A stretch of 64,000 bases of DNA. It comes from Humisphaera borealis (GTDB lineage: Bacteria; Planctomycetota; Phycisphaerae; Tepidisphaerales; Tepidisphaeraceae). The notes under the pieces were generated by a model. It had not been told where the DNA came from. It made no database searches and saw only the letters and a program-made list of their open reading frames with translations. The translations under genes and the position numbers were made by a program. Shown here in pieces: positions 27,278 through 35,523 of this stretch; position 1 is the first letter of the stretch; the number at the start of each line of letters is the position of its first letter. The DNA is taken from positions 3,038,001 to 3,102,000 of the forward strand of contig NZ_CP063458.1 of assembly GCF_015169395.1 (NCBI RefSeq), in the 5' to 3' direction.

Positions 27278-28212
27278 ATGCCGCGTGCCATCCTTTTCAT
27301 TCTTGCGGTGATCTTACTCGCGCCGTCTCATGCGTGGGCGGCGACACTGTCGCTGGGATCCGGCGATTCCGTCACCATCGATGGCTCCGGCACCCGTGGC
27401 ACCATCAGTGGATCCTCTGTCAACAACGGCACAAGCAGGTACAGGGCGGCACTGCCGACCAGAACGGAGTTATCCAGGTCACGGCGATCCAACTTAACGC
27501 CAACGCGAACCTCAATGTCGGTTCCGGCGGTGAAGTGTTGGGCGGATTTGGGACAAACGGGGCCATCGGAATCAATAGCAGAAGCTCCGGCACGATCAGA
27601 ATCACCGGCGGCACCATAACGGGTGGGCCTGCCGACCGATCATCGGGCGCGGCACTCAGCCTTGGCGGCACCGGGCCTGTTTTCATCTCCGGTGGTGACC
27701 TTATGGGTGGAGCTTCCGGCCTCGGGCTGGAAAACTACGGCTCCGGCCAGGTCTGGATTACGGGTGGACGCTTCTCGACGAGCTCGGGTGCGGGCGGAAC
27801 CTCGATCTTCACGACGCGTTTTTTTAACACGACGACCAATCAGGCTGAACTCGGCGGTGTGGTGACCATTCTCGGCGGGCAGATCGAGAGTTCCGTGTCG
27901 GGCCTGAGGTGGGGCCTGGGCGCCAACCCGCTCGGCACCATCGCCCTCTTCAGCCAGAACGACACGCCCTTCCTCGTCAATGGCGTTCCGATGAACCACA
28001 CGTCGATCCCGCTCATGCCGGGCACTAATACCATCAGTGGCACCCTATACAACGGCGACGTGCTCGACACGACCTTCTACAACGACTTCAGTGGTACTGG
28101 CGTCGGTGGCAGTATTCTCCTGAACGTTGGCACGGTCCCCGAGCCCTCGACAATGCTGATCCTCGCGTTCGGCGTCGTTGCGCTGCAACGCCGGCGTCCA
28201 GGTCGTCGATGA
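27278..28212 (+). pseudogene. PEP-CTERM sorted protein, single frameshift
   Basis: Translation starts at 27278 with a clear signal peptide (MPRAILFILAVILLAPSH to WAAT) and a Gly/Ser-rich beta-helix-like passage. At about 27436 the sense continues in the next frame (VQGGTADQNGVIQVTAIQ), consistent with one lost base; the whole stretch equals 312 codons minus one base. The rest is Gly-rich repeats (SGTIRITGGTI, GPVFISGGD, GQVWITGGR) and ends with the sorting tag VPEPSTM, a hydrophobic helix and an Arg cluster. PEP-CTERM proteins are exported and processed by an exosortase in exopolysaccharide producers. No exosortase is in the window. It is either a pseudogene or an assembly error. Confidence 0.85.
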
Positions 28213-28269
28213 AGAAAACGCGCAGCAGGTGCGATGATTCTGGCGGCGCCTGAGCGGGGAAAAGGAAAA

Positions 28270-28294
28270 GGGGTCAGGTGATGTCCCCTTTTTT
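28270..28294 (+). terminator. Terminator-like GGGG...CCCC-T6 after the PEP-CTERM gene
   Basis: GGGG (28270-28273) and CCCC (28285-28288) flank TCAGGTGATGT and are followed by six T. The stem is short, so termination strength is uncertain. The segment GATGTCCCCTTTTT is the second copy of the element at 27012-27025, so the PEP-CTERM gene is bracketed by direct repeats. Confidence 0.55.
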
Positions 28295-28312
28295 GCTGTG
28301 CTACCCGGTCTC

Positions 28313-30256
28313 CTACAGTGATTTCAGGAACTTCACCAGCCTGTCTCGGTCGTCGGCGGGGAGATTTCGGAAGGCTTCCTTCGATGTTTCGGCCTCGCCG
28401 CCGTGCCAGAGGATGGCTTCCTGAAGGGTGCGGGCGCGGCCGTCGTGGAGGTACGACTCGGTGCCGCCGCTGACGGCGGCGGTTGAACCGATGCCCCACA
28501 GCGGCGTGGTGCGCCATTCGCCGGGGAGGGCGTTGCCTTCGCCCATGTTGTCGGACAGTCCCGGGCCCATGTCGTGCAGCCGAAGGTCGGTGAACGCACG
28601 GATGGTCTGGTGACGCAGCTCGGCCAGCGGGTGATAGGGGCTGGTTTTGGTCGTCGGCGTGTGGCAGGCGGCGCAGCCGATGGTGCTGAACAGCTTTTCG
28701 CCGTTGATGGCCTCGAGGTCGTCCAGGTTGCGGCGCGGCGGGACGGCCAGCGTCGCCATGTAGCGGTACATCTTGTCCAGATCCGCATCGCCGAGCTTGG
28801 CGACGTCGCCCGCCGGGGATTGCTGAGCGCCCTGGTCCGGCGACGGATAGACCGAGGTGACGATGCCCATGTCGTTCTTCAAGGCGCTAGCGATCTGGTG
28901 CTTCAGGCGGGCTTGCCCGGCCTTCCAGCCGAACCGCCCGATCCTCTGCACGCCGTCGGTCGGATCGGTCACGGTGCGTTCGTGACCGAGGGTCCCGGTC
29001 GTGGCGGCGCTGGCGCGAGTGTTGGGAGCCATGACGTCCTTTTCGTCGATCGCCTCGAGCAGGCCCATCCCGACCAGGGGCGGGGCGATGCGGACGGAAT
29101 AGAACTGCGGCGTGACGCCGCTGAACGCGTAAATGGGTTGCTGCAGGGAATACGGGGTGCCGTCGCCGTAGGCTCCGCCGGACACCTTCCATTCCGAGAT
29201 GGTGACGCCGGCTTCCGGCGATCCGGTCCTGGCTTGGGGCTGAAGTGCGTGCCCCAGCGTGGGATGGGGCGACCCGCAGGCGTCGGCGCCGACGGCTACC
29301 AGGTACTGCGTCATCGGCGCGCCGACCTTCGCGGGCGCGGCCCGCCCGTTGTTCACATGGCAGGCGACGCAGCTGTTGTTCGTGTAACGCTCCCCCAGCT
29401 TCCCCGCGACTTCCGCGTAGACGGGATTGCCGGGTTCGGAGTGTTTGCCATTGCCGAAGTCGGTGTGATGAAACCGCCGGCCGAGCATGAAATCCTGAAC
29501 GCTGATCGGCGCGATGTTGGTGGCGATCTGCTTGAAGAGCTCTTTGGGTTCGTCGGAGTATTGCCGGTGAGAGGTGTTCATGCCGCCCAGCAGGGCGCCT
29601 GCCGGCATCGGGAATGAATCGTTATTGTCGCCGCGCCCTTCCCAGGGCTGCAGTCCCCCTTTGCCCACGACGTAAAGCAAGGCCGATCCGTAGTAGTTCG
29701 TCCGTCCGACGGTCTGAACCCCGTCGACCGCCTTGACGAGAAACGGGCTGAACTCCATCTCGATACGGTCGCCGATCTTCAAGGCACGTTTCTCGGCGTT
29801 GTTCTGCTTGATCGTCAGGGTGTAGTGGTGGGCGTCGATCTCCCTGGAGATGCTGTTGTTCATGTACTGCGCGACCGTTCCCTTGCCTTCAAAGAACAGG
29901 CGCAGGTTGGGTTTGTTCAGCGGGTAGAGCGAGGTCATGTTGTAGGTGATGGAGTCCCCGCCCCTGGCGACGCGGTCGATGATCTCGATGGTGACGGTGC
30001 GGTTCTCGAAATAGCGAGCCAGGTAATGGTCGTAGGCATGGAACATGCCTTCGCGGGCGTGGCGGTCGCGAACGCGATCGCCGACGCGGGTGATCAACGC
30101 TTCCGGTGTATCAATGACGGTATCGGGTTCGAGAGGGGTGGTTGCGTCAAACAGCGGTACCGGCGTGGGGGAACTGCTCTGTTCCGCAACACGGCCTTGC
30201 CCGGCGACGGCGAGGGCGAACAGGAACAGGGCAGTACGGAAGATCGACAGTCGCAT
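28313..30256 (-). CDS. Di-heme oxidoreductase family protein (DUF1111/putative thiol oxidoreductase)
   Basis: The 647-residue exported protein has a signal peptide (MRLSIFRTALFLFALAV to GRVAEQ) and two cytochrome c sites, SCVACHVN (CxxCH at 296-300) and GCAACHTP (CxxCH at 528-532). The surrounding features (GRRFHHTDFGNGKHSEPGNP, GRFGWKAGQARL, WRTTPLWGIG, LHDGRARTLQEAILWHGGEA) are those of the DHOR/DUF1111 family related to MauG-type di-heme peroxidases. It is likely a periplasmic redox enzyme of unknown substrate. Its C-terminal FRNLPADDRDRLVKFLKSL ends are typical of the family. It is monocistronic. Confidence 0.9.
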   Translation of the reverse strand: MRLSIFRTALFLFALAVAGQGRVAEQSSSPTPVPLFDATTPLEPDTVIDTPEALITRVGDRVRDRHAREGMFHAYDHYLARYFENRTVTIEIIDRVARGGDSITYNMTSLYPLNKPNLRLFFEGKGTVAQYMNNSISREIDAHHYTLTIKQNNAEKRALKIGDRIEMEFSPFLVKAVDGVQTVGRTNYYGSALLYVVGKGGLQPWEGRGDNNDSFPMPAGALLGGMNTSHRQYSDEPKELFKQIATNIAPISVQDFMLGRRFHHTDFGNGKHSEPGNPVYAEVAGKLGERYTNNSCVACHVNNGRAAPAKVGAPMTQYLVAVGADACGSPHPTLGHALQPQARTGSPEAGVTISEWKVSGGAYGDGTPYSLQQPIYAFSGVTPQFYSVRIAPPLVGMGLLEAIDEKDVMAPNTRASAATTGTLGHERTVTDPTDGVQRIGRFGWKAGQARLKHQIASALKNDMGIVTSVYPSPDQGAQQSPAGDVAKLGDADLDKMYRYMATLAVPPRRNLDDLEAINGEKLFSTIGCAACHTPTTKTSPYHPLAELRHQTIRAFTDLRLHDMGPGLSDNMGEGNALPGEWRTTPLWGIGSTAAVSGGTESYLHDGRARTLQEAILWHGGEAETSKEAFRNLPADDRDRLVKFLKSL

Positions 30257-30368
30257 GGTTGTCCTCGGAAGCAGTCTTGCTGATAGGGGCGTTCGGCCCG
30301 TGTCTACGCCAGAGTATTGACGCCGGTGGGTGAAACCTTAGCAATCGCAGCGGGTGCTTGAGCGCGGG

Positions 30369-30411
30369 TGGACCTGCTTCGCCCGGCGGGCGTTGGCCTC
30401 GACATACCTGG
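30369..30411 (-). pseudogene. Short RAYT transposase relic
   Basis: On the minus strand the codons read YVEANARRAKQVH, matching the intact RAYT segment YVEANPRRAKLVR. Only about 43 bases remain. The nucleotide block GCTTCGCCCGGCGGGCGTTGG (shortened here) is nearly identical in all three RAYT loci of the window. Confidence 0.65.
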
Positions 30412-30480
30412 CAATGGAAAACGGGACGGGTCGATGTCGCCGTTTACCGCCCCAGTGTCATCAGCGGTCATCAGCGGTCA

Positions 30481-30894
30481 TCAGCCGGCGGCGATCGCCT
30501 TTTTGCAGGCGGCGAGCAGCTCGCGCGAAACTTTCGCCGAGGCGTCGAACTGGAAATACAGGGAGACCTGGCCGCCATGGCCGTGGACGTTGTTGCACTG
30601 CCAGCAGATCGAAACGGCCGCGACGACCGTTTCGCCGAGGCGGAACAGCAGTCCGAACGGCGGAATGTGGCAGCGGGCCTGCTCGCCCGGGGGAAGGGCA
30701 CGGAACAGGTCGCCGAGGCGCTGCGCCTGGGCGCCGGTGGCGCGAACCCGCTTCGCCGGGGTTTGGCCGAACATCCGGGCGGCGGTGGTGGTGATGTCGC
30801 CGTCGAGGTCGACCACCTCGACGCTGTCGAACGGGGGAAGCGAGGTTGGAGATGTCGTCGCCACCGGGCCGCCTTCGGAACTACTTCCCGCCAC
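30481..30894 (-). CDS. Hypothetical protein, second gene of an overlapping pair
   Basis: The 137-residue soluble protein has GC-rich third positions. Notable features are a central SICWQCNNVHGHGGQVSLYFQFDA segment (two Cys in CWQC and two His), and a C-terminal helix. No signal peptide is present. The WQCNN...HGHGG pattern could be a metal site, but no family is recognised with certainty. It overlaps the upstream gene by 14 bases, so the two are probably translationally coupled and work together. Confidence 0.72.
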   Translation of the reverse strand: MAGSSSEGGPVATTSPTSLPPFDSVEVVDLDGDITTTAARMFGQTPAKRVRATGAQAQRLGDLFRALPPGEQARCHIPPFGLLFRLGETVVAAVSICWQCNNVHGHGGQVSLYFQFDASAKVSRELLAACKKAIAAG

Positions 30895-31270
30895 GCTCCA
30901 TCGCGATCACTTCGTACACCGCCTGGCAGAGCGGGCCGATCGGCGGATTGACCGTTGCGAACTGGTGCAGCGCTTCACGGGTGCCGGCGACCAGTTCCAT
31001 GCGGCGGTGGTAATCGCCGAAGTGCACGTCCATGCAGGCCAGGAACCGCGGCGGGGCATCGGCGGCGGCATTGGCCGGGGCATCGGCGGGGCCGTCCTGT
31101 GAATGGACGACGAACCGGTGCTCGAGCCTGTCGCCGAGCCAGGCCGGTAGATCCTTGAAGACGTAGATGGTGTCGCCCGGCTCCATGGGACGGGACAGGT
31201 GCTCGCCGAGCATTCGCATCTGCCCTTCGATCAGGGATTGGAGTTCAGCCTGTTGTGCGGCGTCGTACAT
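30881..31270 (-). CDS. Hypothetical protein, first gene of an overlapping pair
   Basis: The 129-residue soluble protein begins with an amphipathic helix (AAQQAELQSLIEGQMRMLGE) and continues with a mixed domain (GDTIYVFKDLPAWLGDRLEH, CMDVHFGDYHRRMELVAGT) and a helical end (GPLCQAVYEVIAMERGGK). An Ala/Pro-rich loop lies in the middle. No family is recognised. Its stop lies inside the start of the next gene, which points to a two-gene operon of unknown role between a di-heme oxidoreductase and a cyclase. Confidence 0.72.
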   Translation of the reverse strand: MYDAAQQAELQSLIEGQMRMLGEHLSRPMEPGDTIYVFKDLPAWLGDRLEHRFVVHSQDGPADAPANAAADAPPRFLACMDVHFGDYHRRMELVAGTREALHQFATVNPPIGPLCQAVYEVIAMERGGK

Positions 31271-31393
31271 GGCGGCTCGTTAGCGGTGGAGTATAGCAAA
31301 CGCGATTTGGAGGACGCAGGGGTGGGGCATGGTGCCTATGCCTGTCCCGTTCTGTACCTGTACCGTTCCGTACTGTCAGATCCCGGCCGGGTG

Positions 31394-33019
31394 TTACTCA
31401 ACCACGTTCTTCCAGAACTCTTCTGCCGGCTGGTCGTTGATCCTGCGAAGCGTCTTGATCTGGCGCAGGATCGCGGCGTCCCGAGGTGGCTGAAAGTCGA
31501 TGTTCAGCCAGGTCAGCGGCAGGGCCTGGATCGTGGAGATGTCGGTGACGCGGCTCCGCCAGACGACCAGTTCCTCGACCGGCGAGTTGCGCAGCGGCGA
31601 CAGGTCTGAAACGAGCGTGTTTTCGCAGAAGAAGGTCTTCAGCGGCGCGCCAATGAGCGGGCTGATGTCCGAAATCTTCGTGATGTTGATGCACAGAAAC
31701 TGCAGCGGCGCGCCCTGGAGCGGCGACAGGTCGATCGCCAGTCCGTTTCCGCCGACGTTCATTCGCGTCAGGGGCATGCCGCGGAGCGGCGAGAGGTCTG
31801 ACCCGCGCCAGTTCCAGAGCGTGAGTTCGACCAGCCGCATGCCGGCGAGTGGGCTGAGGTCGGAGATGGCGGTGACGTCGGCGCGAAGTCTTGTGAGCGG
31901 CATGCCCTTCAGTGGCGTCAGGTCGCTCAGCGTGCTGTTGCCCTCGATCGAAAGCTCGGACAGTTGCATGCCCTGCAGCGGGGACAGATCGCTGAATGTG
32001 GACGACGGCCCGGTCAGCTTCAACGTCCGCAGCCGCTTGAGCCGGGCGACGGGCGTGATGTCTTTCACCATCTCGGTGGAGAAGGCCAGCCCGACGATGG
32101 CGTCGTCGTCGAACGTGGGTTGGACCTGGCCGCTGAACCCGGGGTTGCGCTGCTTGAGACCCGCGACCAGCGCGGTGAGCTGTTCGGCGGCGGTCGGCTC
32201 GGGGCGGACATTGATGGCGGCGGCGGGGGCTGTTATCGCCGCGGTGGTGGGATTCCCGGTGGCGGGAATGGCGGTGTTTGGCTGCCCGGCGTTGAGGTTG
32301 GCCAGGCCGATCGCGACGGCAGCGCCCAGCGTCGCGACGACCCCGACGCCGACCAGGACGCGCGCGCCTTTCTTCGGCGACGCTGGCTGACGCACGCCGG
32401 CCGACGCTGCGGCCAGGGCGGCGATATCGACATTGCCGAGGCCGCCCGCCGGCGGCGCGGCGGCCGACGCGAGCGTGTGCTGTGCGGCGGCCGCGACCAG
32501 GATCTGGTAGAGCGGCACCGACTCGCGGATGTTCTTCAGTTCGCGCGGGCCCAGGAACGTCGCCTTGATCGCCAGGCGGTTCTTCACGACCTCATAGACC
32601 GTCTGCGAAAAGCAGATGCCGCCGGGCTCGGCCTGGGCCAGGATGCGGGCGGCGACGTTCACCCCGTCGCCGAGCACGTCGCTCTCGGAGACCACCACGT
32701 CTCCTAGGTGAATGCCGATGCGGTGTTGCAGGCAGTCCTGTGGCGGCAGCGTTTCGGCGGCGCTGGCGAAATGGCTCTGCACCTTCATCGCACATTCGAT
32801 CGCCCGCCCGGCCGAGCCGAAGTGCATGAGCAGTCCGTCCCCGGTGTTCTTGATGACCCGGCCGTCGTGGGCGGCACATTCGGAAGCGATGTAGTCGAGG
32901 TCGCGCCGGATGTTGGCAACGGTGCGCGGCTCGTCGGCCTCCATGCGGGCGCTGAACGCCACGGCGTCAGTGAAGACGATGGTGGCGAGCACGCGGTTTT
33001 GCGCAAGGTTGTCCAGCAT
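31394..33019 (-). CDS. Class III adenylate/guanylate cyclase with membrane helix and leucine-rich-like repeats
   Basis: The protein has 541 residues. The cyclase homology domain (about 1-190) has both metal Asp residues (FTDAV, D18; NTGDGLL, D61), Lys57 before it, and the catalytic Asn/Arg segment GDGVNVAARILAQAEPGG, so it looks active. A membrane helix lies at about 218-240 (VLVGVGVVATLGAAVAIGL). The C-terminal half has about eight repeats of the form LSPLxGMPLxxLxxxxxxIxD, a leucine-rich-type solenoid that would lie on the opposite side of the membrane from the cyclase. It could couple binding of a protein or surface ligand to cNMP synthesis. No cNMP receptor gene is nearby. Confidence 0.88.
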   Translation of the reverse strand: MLDNLAQNRVLATIVFTDAVAFSARMEADEPRTVANIRRDLDYIASECAAHDGRVIKNTGDGLLMHFGSAGRAIECAMKVQSHFASAAETLPPQDCLQHRIGIHLGDVVVSESDVLGDGVNVAARILAQAEPGGICFSQTVYEVVKNRLAIKATFLGPRELKNIRESVPLYQILVAAAAQHTLASAAAPPAGGLGNVDIAALAAASAGVRQPASPKKGARVLVGVGVVATLGAAVAIGLANLNAGQPNTAIPATGNPTTAAITAPAAAINVRPEPTAAEQLTALVAGLKQRNPGFSGQVQPTFDDDAIVGLAFSTEMVKDITPVARLKRLRTLKLTGPSSTFSDLSPLQGMQLSELSIEGNSTLSDLTPLKGMPLTRLRADVTAISDLSPLAGMRLVELTLWNWRGSDLSPLRGMPLTRMNVGGNGLAIDLSPLQGAPLQFLCINITKISDISPLIGAPLKTFFCENTLVSDLSPLRNSPVEELVVWRSRVTDISTIQALPLTWLNIDFQPPRDAAILRQIKTLRRINDQPAEEFWKNVVE

Positions 33020-33137
33020 GGGCTGCGGGGCAAAATACTGTGAAGTGGGACGAATTGGAACCTGGGGAGGGGTTTACGCAACGCCCGGGATTGCGTCAGG
33101 CGGCAGTCCAGAGACTAGTCGACCAGGAACGGGGATA

Positions 33138-33854
33138 TCACTCTTCCTCGTCGTCCTCCCGTGCCTTCCTCGGCCGGCCGCGGTCGCGGAGGGTGTACTC
33201 CAGGCCGAGCTTTTTCGCGGTTGCCGCGATCCACTTCGCCGAACCGTACGGCCTGCCCCGGGCGATGCTCAGCTTCATCGCCTCGGCCTCGGCGACCTCG
33301 ATTGGCTTGTTCACCCACGCCGCCCAGTCCGCCGGCTTCCCGCCGGGCCAGCGCGTCAGTGCCGGCCAGTCGTCGGCGGCGACATCGTCCGGCCGCGCGG
33401 TCGATGGATCGACGTGGGCCGCGAGGCTGCTCCATCGCCAGTCCTGGGCCCGACGGACGAGCTTCGCCCGGCGGGGGTTGGCCTCGACATACCGGCAGAC
33501 GGCCCGGAAGTGCCTGCCCCCTTCGATCGGAAAGCTCTTGAACCGCCCCTGGTACAGGTGCCCGCCGCCGACGGTGTGGTAGTGGGTATGATGCCGCCGC
33601 ACGTGCGTAACGCCGACCCACCCCAGCAGCCGACCGATCGAATCGGCGTTCTTCGGCGACAGAACCAGGTGCCAGTGGTTGGGCATCAGGCACCAGCCGT
33701 ACAGTTTGACGGGGTACCGCCGAAGCCCTTCGGCGAGAATGCCGCAGAACGCGTCGTAGTCGCCGGCCCTGAGGAAGAGCTTCTGGCGTCCGTTGCCCCG
33801 ATTGAGCACGTGGTAAAATCCCCCGGCGGCGATGGAGCGGGCGGTGCGTGGCAT
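33138..33854 (-). mobile_element. REP-associated tyrosine transposase (RAYT, Y1/IS200-like), intact
   Basis: The 238-residue protein has the RAYT start (GGFYHVLNRGN), the HUH nickase motif LMPNHWHL (His60, His62), the segment HLYQGRFKSFPI that includes a candidate catalytic Tyr, and the RAYT C-terminal mark VEANPRRAKLV...WRWSS. A basic tail with GRPRKA ends the protein. RAYTs cut and join single-stranded REP elements and are single-copy, non-selfish-looking relatives of IS200/IS605 transposases. Both the GTAG-headed REPs and the GATGTCCCC element near its start could be substrates. Two decayed copies lie at 24601-24741 and 30369-30411. Confidence 0.92.
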
Positions 33855-33898
33855 GATCGCAGGCTAACCGCTGCCGCTGGCGGGAGTCAATGGAAAAG

Positions 33899-33913
33899 AG
33901 TGATGTCCCCTTT
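33899..33913. repeat. GATGTCCCCTTT element upstream of the RAYT gene
   Basis: GTGATGTCCCCTTT lies about 45 bases upstream of the RAYT start, reading AAAGGGGACATCAC on the RAYT strand. The same core occurs at 27012-27025 and 28280-28294 around the PEP-CTERM gene. It may be an element end recognised by the transposase. Confidence 0.6.
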
Positions 33914-33946
33914 CCACACGCGTTCCATCACGGTGCTTTCAATTCC

Positions 33947-35377
33947 TCACGGCGTTTCCGCGGAGAAACCGTCTTCCCACGGCAGCGCCGGCGCGCCTTG
34001 CATGTTCTTCATGATCACTTTCATCTGTTCCACCATGAACAGCGGCTTGGCCGCCTCTTTCGCCAGCGCGTTCAGCCGCTCCTGCATCGCGGCGACTTTG
34101 TCGGGGTGCTGGGCGGCGATGTTGGTCTTCTCGCCGGGGTCCTGCACGATGTTGTAGAGTTCCGGCGGCGACGACGGGAGCATCGCCTTCCAGATCAGCT
34201 TGTAGTCGCCCTGACGGATGGCGGCGCGGAACGGCTCGATGTTGTAGATGATTTCCGACCGCCCGGCGGTGTCTTTGAAGTTGAACGCGACGCCGTCCAG
34301 CGGCTTGCACTTGGCCGTTGACGCCCCGGCGTTGGCGGCGATGGTGGGATAGAGGTCGACGGCGTGGATCAGGCTGTCGGACACGCCGGGCTTGATGGCG
34401 CGGGGCCAGTTCAAAAACGCCGGCACGCGCGTGCCGCCTTCCAGGAGCGAGCCCTTACCGTCGCGGTACGGGCCGTTGTCACAGGGGATTTTCACCTTCG
34501 ACATGTCCGCCATCACGCCGGCGAACATCGGGTTGCTCGTGCCGCCGTTGTCGCTGTGGAAGATGATCAGCGTGTTATCGCGGATGCCCTTCTTGTCGAG
34601 CGCCGCGACGACCCGGCCGATCTCGTCGTCGAGGCAGGACACCATGCCGGCGTAAGTGCGGCGGGTCGGCTCGGCGATGTGCGCGTAGCGGTCGATGTAT
34701 TCCTTGGGCGCCTGATAAGGCGTGTGCGGGGCGTTGAACGCCAGGTAGAGGTAAAGGGGCGTGGCGGCGTCGTGGGTTTCGATCAGTTTCTCGGCGTCCT
34801 TGCCCAGGAGCGTGGTGGTATAGCCTTCTTCCTTCACCGGGACGTTGTCGCGGTACCAGTCGAGCACGCCGTGCTCTTCGTGGGTGAAGTAGTCCAGTTC
34901 GCCGATCAGCGGGCCGTACTGGTAGTCGAAGCCGCGCTGCCTGGGCCAGTACTTTTTGTCGGCGTGGCCGAGGTGCCACTTGCCGATGATCGCGGTCTTG
35001 TAGCCGGCTTCCTTCAGGGCCTGGGGCAGGAGCCATTCGCTGGTGTCCAGCCCGTACGCCGCGACGGACGGAATAACCGCCGTCTGCAGGCCGTAGCGGA
35101 ACGGGTAGCGGCCGGTCATGAGCGCAGCGCGAGTGGGCGTGCACATCGGCTGGACGTAGAACTGCGAGAGCTTCAGGCCGGTGGCGGCAAGCTTGTCGAG
35201 GTGCGGCGTCTTGATGTCGGCGCAGCCGTTGAAGCCGACGTCTTTCCATCCCAGGTCATCGGCGACGATGTGGACGACATGTGGCGGGGCGCCACCCGGA
35301 GACGGGGGAGCCGCCAGCGCCGTCGTAACCAAGAGCGCTTGAGCGACAATCGCCAACAGACGGTGGGTCGAGATCAT
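33947..35377 (-). CDS. Exported sulfatase (arylsulfatase type, formylglycine Cys)
   Basis: The 476-residue protein has a signal peptide from MISTHRLLAIVAQ. The sulfatase start VVHIVADDLGWKDVGFNG gives the metal Asp pair, and the CxPxR motif occurs as MCTPTRAALMTGRYP, so the Cys should be converted to formylglycine. The second metal region IIFHSDNGGTSNP and the AIIGKWHLGHADKK block are also present. Substrates are probably sulfated polysaccharides or arylsulfates; it cannot be narrowed further. Together with the plus-strand sulfatase at 37649 it makes a two-sulfatase locus interrupted by an amidohydrolase. No anaerobic sulfatase-maturing enzyme is seen. Confidence 0.94.
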   Translation of the reverse strand: MISTHRLLAIVAQALLVTTALAAPPSPGGAPPHVVHIVADDLGWKDVGFNGCADIKTPHLDKLAATGLKLSQFYVQPMCTPTRAALMTGRYPFRYGLQTAVIPSVAAYGLDTSEWLLPQALKEAGYKTAIIGKWHLGHADKKYWPRQRGFDYQYGPLIGELDYFTHEEHGVLDWYRDNVPVKEEGYTTTLLGKDAEKLIETHDAATPLYLYLAFNAPHTPYQAPKEYIDRYAHIAEPTRRTYAGMVSCLDDEIGRVVAALDKKGIRDNTLIIFHSDNGGTSNPMFAGVMADMSKVKIPCDNGPYRDGKGSLLEGGTRVPAFLNWPRAIKPGVSDSLIHAVDLYPTIAANAGASTAKCKPLDGVAFNFKDTAGRSEIIYNIEPFRAAIRQGDYKLIWKAMLPSSPPELYNIVQDPGEKTNIAAQHPDKVAAMQERLNALAKEAAKPLFMVEQMKVIMKNMQGAPALPWEDGFSAETP

Positions 35378-35523
35378 GTTTGATTTCCCTGAGGAGATTG
35401 ACGCAGCAGGATCCCTCACCAGTTAATGCATGAGACCGCTTCGCCGGGCAGCAATGTAACAGTCGCGTAGGGTTCGTGCCAAGATGATCCCGGTGCCGCC
35501 GAGCGACGGCGCGGCCTCTGCGC

